Of a stretch of 64,000 bases of DNA, positions 55,701-64,000 are shown in pieces. The DNA lies in contig JANBPT010000035.1 of assembly GCA_027575765.1 (NCBI GenBank), positions 37,709 through 101,708 of the forward strand, read 5' to 3'. Source of the stretch: Tieghemiomyces parasiticus (taxonomy: Eukaryota; Kickxellomycota; Dimargaritomycetes; Dimargaritales; Dimargaritaceae). The translations under genes and the position numbers were made by a program. How positions within the stretch are numbered: the first letter of the stretch is position 1; each line of letters starts with the position of its first letter. The notes under the pieces were generated by a model, which saw only the letters and a list, made by a program, of their open reading frames with translations, did not search any database and had not been told where the DNA came from.

Positions 55701-55867
55701 GGCGTCATCTGGAGACAAAGTGGAGGAGGATGGGAGAGGGGAACAGAGGAGGGCAGCAGAAGTCAGGGTAGTGATGTATTAGGAATCCTTCCGGTCTAGG
55801 CTGGGTATGGGGTAACGGCTAGACCAGCCGTATGTGACCTACCGGTATCTTTCTTGTACATGCTCAT
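52773..55867 (-). CDS. SEC21: Coatomer gamma subunit (COPI)
   Basis: Gamma-COP is a large subunit of the COPI coat for Golgi-to-ER retrograde vesicles. A 25-nt first exon (55843-55867) and one long exon (52773-55708) give 986 residues. The start MSMYKKDTDDAGI leads into KSTVLQEARTFNATP, a gamma-COP hallmark. The adaptin-type HEAT trunk includes LGTLEATELFF and AIKELSTISEDVIMVTSSLM. The C-terminal appendage includes FVVRCTKH-like and LKFMVKDCDP segments. Two Gly/Ser-rich inserts lie in the trunk (about 180-210 and 245-265), where animal and yeast proteins have none or shorter loops. Start codon: two close ATGs, the first chosen. Confidence 0.93.
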
Positions 55868-56667
55868 GATGGAAGAGGGGGCCGCCGCGGAGTTGGCAAT
55901 CGTATGACAACGAAGGGATGATAGGCCAAATGTGAAACGATAGATGCCTCAGATGAGTAACGGTGGGTGGGAAATGGGCACAAGTCAAGCAGATGGCAGG
56001 GAAGTGTTGTTCCTAGGTTCGTGGGGGGTAATGGGTTTCGGATGAATGTAACAAGCGGACGTCGGAGAAGGGAGGGGCTGCAAGGTGTCTCGGTGGCCGG
56101 TCAGGGCTTACACGGTACTATAACAGCCCTGCCACGAGCACCGTTTGATAGGTTAGCGTTTTAGGGGGAGGGGAATGGGTCGTCCCATCCGTAGTGAGCG
56201 ACTGGGGGGGGGGGGGTAAGCGTAGGCTGCGCTCAGTTGGCAGCTTGACGGGTGTGACCGTCGACTGGGGCTGCTGGAGCTGGATACCACTGGCCCTTGG
56301 GTTAATCTCCTCCTGGTAAGCACCAGTCTTATCCGTCAACCTTGAATTACAATGGAACTAGCCAAGTCATGCTAAAGCGTTTAATTAGTTTTGGAAACAC
56401 GTTATAAGGATTATAGGATGGATGGGGGCGGAAACGGCCGGCGTCCGTGTCCATCGGGCGCGCTTATGTGTGAGAGAATTGGGAGTAAAGCAATCGGAAT
56501 GTATACTGCCATGATGATAAAGCGGAGAAAGACATGCACATGTGCAAGCTGCCATGTCCTTCGGGCCCCTAGAAAGTTAGTAAGAGCAGGGGGCGTTGTC
56601 ACATAGTCACTTAGTCGTTAATGGAGCCATGATGACGATATAAAAAAGTCCACGCCTCTACTACCCA
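55868..56667. other. gamma-COP upstream / SEC12 downstream region
   Basis: About 800 bp. It contains a run of 13 G (56204-56216). A coding-like minus-strand frame (56118-56339, no ATG) was considered and not accepted. The gamma-COP promoter must lie here. Confidence 0.35.
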
Positions 56668-58257
56668 TCATTCGAAGACGTTAGGTTTCTGGGCCTCCCG
56701 CATCTTCTGGGCAATGAGGGGTTCGGGGGAATTATGAAGGTGGTAAACAACGCTCATGAGGACGATGATGATGGCAAGGAGGATAAAGATCAGCTTCTTC
56801 ATCTGACTCTCCGGGAACGTGTCAGGGATCGGCACTATACCGCAGGTATTATCGATAGACCCACTGATCAAATAAGATCCATCACTCGTGAAGGCCAGGG
56901 AGGTGATGGCGAAACTATGGAGACCCGTGGACTTGGCGAGGGTACGGAAGCTGTGGGAATCGAGGATATACACGGTGTTCTCAGTGGTGGCCACGGCAAG
57001 GTACTGGCCGTCGGGGTGCATGGCGGCGGCAATGATAGGGAACCGGCTTACGGTGCGGAAGGTTTCCATTTCCCACGTCCGCGTGCTCCACTTGGCTACC
57101 AGCGACCGGTCGCGGTCGAGTGTGTTGACCACCGTGTAGAAATAGTCCTTGGTCAGCCCGCGACCGTACAGACAGGTGCGGAATCGACACGCGTGTTTGT
57201 TTTTATAGACCGGGCATTCGATGTGCTGAACTCCTTTGCCTGTCCGCGTCGAGAAGACACTCACCTCCTTGCCCGTCGCCACCGCGCACTGACCACCCGA
57301 CGCACTAAAGTCCGCGCCCATTATTTCGCCACTTTCCGACTTGAGCACCGGGAAGACGTTGGTTAGTGACGGGTACTCTAGCAGGTGGATCGAGCCCTCG
57401 CTGCCTCCGGTGAGCAGTCGGTCACCCTTGGGACTGAACACGGTCACTTTTTGGTAGTCGTTCAACGTCTTGGTCTCCAGCACCGCCACCGTCTTGACAG
57501 GTTCAATTTCGCCCTGAGTAATATCGAAGCGGAAAGTGCGTGCGCTCTGGTTGCGCCCGGCCTCCACGGTGTCCTTATCGAAGTTGATACCAGACGCGAT
57601 CACGTCCAGGGTCGGGTGGACAGAGATGCTGGTCGGGGCGTCCTGTCCAGCCGGGATGTTGTACGTGGCGAGGGTGGTGACCGTGTGGGTCTCGTCATCA
57701 ATATAATTGAGTTGCTGGGTAAAGCAAGGGTAGGGGACGGCGATGAATGAGTAAGTGAACAGATCAGGTTGTTAATTGGCTTGGGTGTGTCAGAGAGTGA
57801 GAGAATAGGGACTGTGCGGGCTCCAGCCCGTGGACGTAACGTTGAAAGCCGCACCACGCCCACGGCTGGAAGGGGAACCTCAGGATTCAGGACTTACAAT
57901 TTTGTTGGCCACGCCTGAGCGACTGGGGCCGCCGCCGCCACCCAGCACGAACAGGGACGGATGGGAACCGACCCCACTCAAGCAATTAACAGGAATACCG
58001 GGCACGAATTGGAACGGCTCAACGTGACGGGCCGGCTTGGTCATCGTCGCCGCCGGAACCTGTTCTTCGGTTAATTTGTTCGAATCGTTACTCGAGTCTG
58101 GCAAATGGTTTTTCTCGGTACTTTTACGGCCGGACCGCGCGGTGGAGGTGGTCTTGTCGTTGGTGGCGGTCGTGGCCGAGTCGAACGATTCCCGCTGGGC
58201 ACTCTTGCCGCGGGACTTGGCGGCCTTGCCACCTAGAGATTTGCGATTGCGAGCCAT
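56668..58257 (-). CDS. Sec12/PREB-like guanine nucleotide exchange factor for Sar1
   Basis: ER membrane WD40 protein that loads GTP onto Sar1 and so starts COPII coat assembly. Exons 57898-58257 and 56668-57714 give 468 residues. The potassium-binding loop that inserts into Sar1 is visible as LGGGGGPSRSGVANKI (~104-119). WD-type blades follow: VFSPKGDRLLTGGSEGSIHLLEY, AMHPDGQYLAVATTENTVYIL and AFTSDGSYLISGSIDN are typical. A single transmembrane helix (~428-446) precedes a short lumenal tail. The first ~80 residues are Lys/Arg/Ser/Thr-rich and disordered, unusual because Sec12 propellers usually start near the N-terminus. The frame stays open to an ATG at 58602; ATG 58257 is preferred because the segment before it looks non-coding. 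Confidence 0.83.
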
Positions 58258-59006
58258 GCGCGCTAGACGGGCGGGTTTTGAACAGTGGGGTGGGACGGGA
58301 TGACGATGCGTCCTGCAATGGTGACCGAGGTGTCGATAAGTATGTGGTAGGAGGATGCGCAGGATGCGTGAGGGAGCGGCACGAATTGATGACACAAAAC
58401 TATTGTGTGAAATGTTGGATTGAAATGTGATGCAGGAGACCCGGTAGTAGCCACGACCGAGGTTGACTTGTGGTGACTGGAGTAGAATGTTTTTTGGGAG
58501 GCTCGAGTGGACGGTGTAGAGCAGGTGGGTTTTAAAAGCTCGAGAATGCTGCAGGAGGAAGGGGAGGGAGACACTGGCACTGGAACTGATATGCTGGCAC
58601 ATCAGTCAGTAGCATCCCTTTCCCACTGGAACGGTATTGGGTGAAACAACTTCGAAACCTTTCGCATCCTCGAACCCCGGAATAGCAGACGCGTGGGCCT
58701 AACAGCGAATACGGTTTCACCACGCCTGAGTATAGCCATGATATGGTGATGACGACAGCCCTGCCACGTTTAGGTTAACGTTAGGCCGGTGGTGAGGCCA
58801 CGTCCATCTTGTCGCATTAGGCTATGTTTGGCATTCTACGGAAAATAGATGCTACCAAATGTCGTGAGGATTTTAAGTGGGAAGTCTCTGATCGCAGTAT
58901 TCCAGATGAAACCTAAGAGAGTTAATAATGACAGATCGACTGGCATAAGCCACTCCAGGATTGAACCATTTTTTGACTTCACAGTTTGCTTTGGTAACTA
59001 TTCATC
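58258..59006. other. SEC12 upstream region
   Basis: About 750 bp between the SEC12 start and the mariner remnant. An in-frame extension of SEC12 to 58602 is possible. No other gene seen. Confidence 0.35.
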
Positions 59007-60105
59007 ATGTCTACTTTTCAAACCCCCTCCCCTGCACCACCCAAGTTAACCTGGCGTGATGTACGGGTCCTTATTTATAATTATTATCTGGGGGGCCGCA
59101 AGGCAAATGATATTCTGAACGTTTTGACTTCCAAGCTGGGCCTGGCTGCCCCTAGCCACTCCACCATCTACAGGTGACTGGCTCACTTTCACACAGGTCA
59201 CTACTCTTTTGAAGCCGACCCTTGTTCTGGCCGCCCATCAGAAGACATTGGTGGATATGATGGGGATGTGATCCTGAGACAGCTGAGGAAAGACCCTTGA
59301 TTTGCTGCTGAGCAGCTGGCTTGGGCCTGCCATACTTCCCCTAGTACCATACGCAATGTCTTGCGCAGGGATCTGGGGTTGCACAGCTATTTCAATTGCT
59401 GGATCCCCCACAACCTCACCAACTACCAGTGCCACCAGTGAGTACGTTTTGCCACTGAGTTCCTGGATAAATTTGACGAGGCCAGTGACTACCTGCTGGA
59501 CTCCATCGTCACAGGTGACGAGACTTGGGTGTACCTTTATGATCCCCCCTGCTGGCTCCAATTGCCGGAGGTGGTGTCTTAAAGATGGCCCTGTCCCAAC
59601 TGAGACCCACCAAGACCATACCACACCCAAGGTGAAGCTGGCCATTATTTTTCACCAGGTGTGGCCTATTACACCTGAGTGTCAAGTCTCCTGGGTATCA
59701 AGGTTTCCACCGAACTCTATGTAGAGTATGGGTTGAAGCCCATGGTCCAGGCCTGGGTAAAGGCACTTGGAAGTCTGGACTGTCACCACCCTGCGGCTTC
59801 ACCATGATAATGCCCCACCACATTGTGCTGCAGCTACCCGGGCCTACATTTCCGCCTCTAAACTCAATCTTTTTTAGGACCCCCCCCCCCTACAGTCCTG
59901 CTGACCTGCCCTCCCTGCAACTTCTGGCTGTTCGGCAATGTCAAACAGCGGCTAAGGGGTGGGAAGTACAGCACATTGGAAGCGGTCGTGGATATCTGGC
60001 AATCGGAGCCAGCTGAGCTCCGGCCAAATGACTATAGAGCCTGTTACGATAGCTAGGTAGAAAGGGCTCACCGGGTAGTACAGAGTGATGGGAACTATCT
60101 TAAAT
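59007..60105 (+). pseudogene. Decayed mariner (IS630-Tc1-mariner) transposase
   Basis: A mariner-type transposase readable across frames but broken by several stop codons and at least two frame changes. It starts at ATG 59007, with the N-terminal HTH (LTWRDVRVLIYNYYLGGRK, then APSHSTIYR). Catalytic block 1 is IVTGDETWVYLYDPP (~59506-59550), block 2 HHDNAPPHCAA (~59797-59830, different frame), and block 3 PPCNFWLFGNVKQRLRG (~59906-59960), where the last catalytic Asp appears as Asn. The tail NDYRACYDS...GNYL resembles mariner C-termini. Terminal inverted repeats were not found. It cannot encode an active enzyme. Confidence 0.85.
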
Positions 60106-61906
60106 AATCGCGATATAGGCTTGAGAAAACCGAAACTTTCGACATTACCTGTAAATAGCCAAGCTCGGTAATGAGCGGTTCGGGGTGGGGGTACCCTCCC
60201 CCTACATCTCCACGATTAGTCGCCTAACTTCGCTTCCGAATAGATAAGGCCCTAGCTGGTGATCTCTCGCCAACATTTCAGCAACGCCTGTTTATTAAAC
60301 CTATATTAGTCTCTTGTTTCACTCATGTTCTTCAGCACCCTTATCAAGCGATAAGGGCAAGAGTCAAGTTGTAGCACGCCTGAGGTATTTACTCGAGTAA
60401 CCACTGATACTCTACCCTGGCCATATGAAGTTTAGGCGGACATGGAAAGATGTACCCCCGTAAAAGTTTTGCGTGTAGTCCCTAGGGCAAGGACTATCGA
60501 ATTCGGCCAATAAACCTTGGAGTCATCTGTGGGCCCTAGTAAGAACACCACATCCACCACTTTGGTGACATCAGTGTTGGATTTTAGGCCCATATTATCG
60601 AGAATCAAGTGACCTAGGCATGGTGATGGGCCTGGCCAATGTTTAAATGAGAGCCTATTTTCAGGTACCAGTCGGCGTAGCCATTTTTTTTTGCAGAACT
60701 ACGGGAGAAAAAGCAATACTACCATAATGTACTTTAACAGAGCCAGCGAGGTAAGTAGGGTCGTCATAGAGGATGCGTGGGATGCAGGGTCAAATAGTGC
60801 CACCAGTGAGTCACTGTGCAAGGAAAGTGTGGGGTGAATTTAAAAGTAATGTGTGTGGAGGTTGCCAATCTACTGTTCCGAAAGAAATGTGAATAGCTTT
60901 TGTAACAGCGGACTGAGGGCCTAGAGTTTCGGATGAATTCAGATTACTCGGTGTCAGAGGAGAGGGCTAGGGCGATGACCATTAATCATTATTTTTTGAA
61001 TTCAAGTCCTGGTTTACCCAAATCCGGTTCGAATTACTCTCTCTGGAGAGCTCAGAGTGACTGTGAGAGAGAGAGAAAGAGAGAGAGAGGCATTAATGGG
61101 AGCAGTGGGAGAATAAACGAAAGGGGGATAGTTACCTTACCATAGCCGTTTGTGGGGCGGAGGTTTTTGCAAGAGACCACGGTCAAGATTGCCCGTGTCC
61201 ATCGTCTCAAGGGTGTCACATCTTGCTATATAGGGATCGCATCCTCCACACTTTTTACTCACCTTACGCAATTTTCGTCCAGCCGTGTGTCATGGGTGGC
61301 GGGAGGGGGGGACTGGAGCAGGTGCCTGATCGACTCCTGGGTGTATTCGTAAACCCTTACCACTTCCCTCATCCACTCTCCGTAATTCTGCACACCGCCA
61401 GCTTTCTGCACGATGTTAATTGGACTTGACACAAGCTATACAACTCCCCGCTCCTTATGAGATCCGCCACAGCTGGTCCTACTCGCGTGCCATACGGATA
61501 TCGATTGACCGGATTTAGAACCTAGGGTGACTGCGCAGGAGGGGGGGTGATGGCCACCGAACAATACGGCAGGTAATTAGACAACGTGTATTACATGATC
61601 AGCGTGGTATTGAGTAGCACGAAAACCCTTTCGCGTATGTCTATCTTCCACTTCCTAGCCGGTATGATCCAGGCCTACCCCGGCGCTAAATATGGAAAAA
61701 TGGGATGAATCCGAATCTCATCCAAAATAGATAGGGACCTGAACGTGGTATGCACGCTGGTGCAGATGAGCCAGGCTAGTCCCTCTACGACCTTCCTTGA
61801 GTGGGCCACATGGCCAACGGCTGACATGAACGCAGTCGAAGCCTGTGCGGAGAATGTGGTAGACAGGATCCATTGATCGAACGAGACTATACTGGTTGGA
61901 GGACAG
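60106..61906. other. No gene recognised
   Basis: About 1.8 kb of unassigned sequence. It includes a GA-rich microsatellite (61064-61089). ORFs are short and without motifs. Part of it may be remnants belonging to the mariner insertion. Confidence 0.35.
61064..61089. repeat. (GA)n microsatellite
   Basis: Run of GA units with one AAA interruption, in unassigned sequence. Confidence 0.9.
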
Positions 61907-62218
61907 CTACTGTGTATTCCACTTGACCGGGGGGAGTGTGCTAACAAACGTTGTAATGAAGACTAGGGGACCAACGTGATTGCCATCTCTAATTACCAGG
62001 GGTCCGGTAGAGACGTTAGCTACTTCTCCCCAACTACGGAGTATTGGACTAATGGGGGATGCCTCGGCCTTACAGTCGATCCCCCAATTCCATCGCAACC
62101 ATTTGCTGTATGGTGGAGTTGACGTTGGAGAGGGCTGGGCGGTGTCCAGTGATCGGACCCGGTCCAACCGGGTGACGTTGAGGAGGGCAGCGAATGGGTG
62201 GATGTGAGAGGTGGCCAT
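61907..62218 (-). CDS. Hypothetical ORF, weak candidate
   Basis: An ATG-started frame of 103 codons (MATSHIHPFAALLNV at its start) with a favourable ATGGCC context and a TTAAATAA element ~40 bp upstream on the minus strand. A GTAAGG inside (after CTGGGGGATCGACT on the minus strand, ~62070) could be a splice donor, with a later frame at 61675-61845 as a possible continuation. No family recognised. It may be noise. Confidence 0.22.
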   Translation of the reverse strand: MATSHIHPFAALLNVTRLDRVRSLDTAQPSPTSTPPYSKWLRWNWGIDCKAEASPISPILRSWGEVANVSTGPLVIRDGNHVGPLVFITTFVSTLPPVKWNTQ

Positions 62219-62481
62219 GACTCTCCTGGGGAAGGAGGTGGGGCCAGCTTATTTAACGTCGCGTAAAAAGCTGCGACTCTCGTGCATGGAGCTAGGTTGT
62301 CTTACGTCCGGCTTCTCCCAGGGAAGGGAGAGATCGAGTGAGCGGCCTTTCTGAAGCAGGACTGACCATTTGCTACAGCTTGGGCTAGGAATCGATGTCC
62401 CCTTCTGCCACGCTAGGTTCTGTGGCGAGCTCCACCTACGGCCTAGGCCCACATGTCCCCCCCAGCCTTGCGGATCATACA

Positions 62482-62488
62482 TATAAAA
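62482..62488 (+). promoter_or_regulatory. TATA box candidate for a gene beyond the right edge
   Basis: TATAAAA in a CATACATATAAAACTGG context. It is followed by a sharp switch to pyrimidine-rich plus-strand sequence lacking ATG for about 700 bp. A Pol II promoter with a long 5' leader reading right is inferred. Confidence 0.35.
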
Positions 62489-62504
62489 CTGGAGGCGCCG
62501 CTTA

Positions 62505-64000
62505 GAACCCTCACTTCCTGATACTAAACATTTTTTTGGCCATCCCTGGCTTTCACAGCCAACTCCAGCTTAGCCTCGACACACTTCCGCTTATAGACTC
62601 CCGCTGTACCTTCCCTCCCCACTAGCTTGGCCTGGCCCAGGATCCCCTACGCCTTCTCCCACTCCGCCCCTCAATCTTACACCACCTTGCTCCGACCCCA
62701 CTTTCTTGCCACGGAGGATTGCTGGTTCATCGTTCCGGGCCGCTTCGTTACATACACTTTTTTTTTTCTCCACACCCGCGTCGGCTCTGTCCTCGTAGCT
62801 GCCATAGTCACTCCCACACACTCATCTGCTTGACTGTGCATCTTTTCAATAGCCAGCCTGCACTGGCTTGCCCCATTTCGCCGCTGGCCGCACGCAGGTC
62901 AGGCTCACACAAGTTCCTTTTTTAAGTCCTATCCGGCCGGCCGTGCTACTCTCCACACTCTGCCGGCCCACTGTCCCACTAGTCGCCCATTAGCCCGGGC
63001 AGAGGTTAAAGCCTTTCTGCTTTGCTGCCCGCACCGTCACGTCTACTCTTTGGCCTCTCTTTCTCTCCCTCTACCAAACATTGTGTCCCCCCCCCTGTCG
63101 ACGAGACGTGCACCTGCCCGTCTCCTCGTCCTTGCGGCTGCACCTGCCTCTACTCCCTCTCCATCCTTCCCGTTGGCTTGCTGGGTGTGCCCCGATGAGT
63201 CTATCTGCACCACGGCTTATCCCCTTTGCGTGAATTCCGGACGATTGCCAACTCAGCCTCCCTCCTATCCAGCCTTTACCTCTTCGAGTCGGTGTCGTGC
63301 CTTGATAAAAAGCCCTGGCCCCAGACTGTGGACTGCCCCCGTTAGCTTTCGTATCCCCTTAATTCCTCGGCCTGCAAATCTGCTGCACCGCCGACCTGCG
63401 CCGTGGACGCCTTGTGCCTGTTATACTCGCCGTGCGCTTGCCAGGTCACTTGTATTAATACCCTGCGGCGGCCCAACCTTGAGGCGACCGGTCGCACTGT
63501 TTAGCCGTTTCCGCACTTGGTATCCGCCCGCTCCTTCGTACCTTCGCCAGCACCCAGCGGCCCCCATTCAGACGCTCATCCACTTGGCCAGCTTTTGACG
63601 GTCTTTATGGCCAAACCTTCTCCTGCTATTGCCCTCCTACCCTACCCACCGCTATGACCTGACGACCCTGATTTCATGCAACTCTTTATTGTCCGTACCC
63701 TACTCCGAATCCCCTCCAATCTCTATTCGCCCAACCTGTGCTTGCTGTCTTGTCCATTCCACTTCATCTGCCTGCCACCGGCCGCTCCAAGTGCAGTCCT
63801 GTTCCACGGCTCGCACCACGAAGGACGCCCACTCCGCCCTGCTCTAAAGGCACCCTTGTCCTACTTTTCCGCATACGCGTGCGGCGGCCGACGCCTCCCT
63901 CCTCGCGTAGTATCTACTCGCTGGTATTTGACCTTGTACGGAAGTCCTTCCCTGCCGCTGTACGCTTCCACGCTTGGTCATGCTACACTCCGCTGACCAG
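62505..64000 (+). other. Long pyrimidine-rich, ATG-depleted region (possible 5' leader)
   Basis: The plus strand is strongly C/T-biased to the window end. No ATG occurs from the TATA box until 63195; that ATG and those at ~63608 and ~63655 open only short frames. An ATG at 63676 opens a 106-codon frame to 63996 with no recognisable domain. Best explained as a long leader with upstream ORFs for a gene outside the window, but an unusual low-complexity intergenic region is possible. Confidence 0.35.

Noticed and set aside
56118..56339. Minus-strand frame with GAYQEEINPRASGIQLQQ between gamma-COP and SEC12
   Set aside because: Looks somewhat coding but has no ATG, crosses a 13-G homopolymer and no splice partner could be found.
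61010..61060. GGTTCGAATTAC resembling a tRNA T arm
   Set aside because: Flanking stems do not pair and no anticodon arm is present.
63050..63598. 182-codon plus-strand frame in the pyrimidine-rich tract
   Set aside because: It has no ATG (starts at TTG) and its Pro/Leu/Ser/Arg composition only reflects the C/T bias.
1..64000. Bacterial-type systems (operons, CRISPR arrays, prophage)
   Set aside because: No regularly spaced repeats, no Shine-Dalgarno-led gene strings; genes have spliceosomal introns and eukaryotic products.

Overview
This window looks like the nuclear genome of an early-diverging (zygomycete-grade) fungus. Genes are GC-rich, with short introns that mostly begin GTAAG and end YAG. 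Products are typical fungal housekeeping proteins (Exo70, Tam41, GRIM-19, Rpb11, Gaa1, gamma-COP, Sec12-like, Tsr4). Some content is unusual for yeasts and moulds, notably a KNTC1/ROD kinetochore protein. The lineage is inferred; no rRNA or other marker is present to prove it.

Layout. 1-14 kb: EXO70 (3' end outside the window), a REX4-family protein, a UBXN1-like p97 adaptor, TAM41, NDUFA13/GRIM-19 and an MFS transporter. 14.2-17.1 kb: a PPR-like mitochondrial protein. 18.3-26.7 kb: an AT-richer island without a recognisable cellular protein gene. It holds two tRNA-Pro genes, stacked solo LTR-like repeats and a 132-bp mobile element. 27.6-32 kb: ARL5 and class II DAHP synthase. 32.4-40 kb: KNTC1/ROD. 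40.6-52.5 kb: RPB11, GAA1, a UBZ4/SIM protein, a SANT + U-box protein and TSR4. 52.7-58.3 kb: gamma-COP and SEC12. 59-60 kb: a dead mariner transposase. 60-64 kb: no confident gene, but a promoter-like TATA box followed by a long pyrimidine-rich, ATG-poor stretch.

Several genes serve the secretory pathway: Sec12 starts COPII budding, gamma-COP is a COPI subunit, Gaa1 attaches GPI anchors in the ER, Arl5 acts at the Golgi and Exo70 tethers vesicles at the plasma membrane. I infer coincidental proximity rather than a functional cluster. From DAHP synthase to gamma-COP, eight consecutive genes alternate strand, giving shared convergent and divergent intergenic spaces.

Most notable observations: (1) LTR-like repeats begin 9-10 nt upstream of both tRNA-Pro genes and are stacked head-to-tail behind them; (2) a short structured element sits in one LTR with a perfect 6-bp target duplication; (3) the REX4-family protein has lost four of its five DEDDh catalytic residues; (4) a fungal KNTC1/ROD is present; (5) a SANT-U-box fusion and a UBZ4-SIM protein are neighbours; (6) a ~0.54-kb repeat occurs twice, 24 kb apart, with a nearly identical core.
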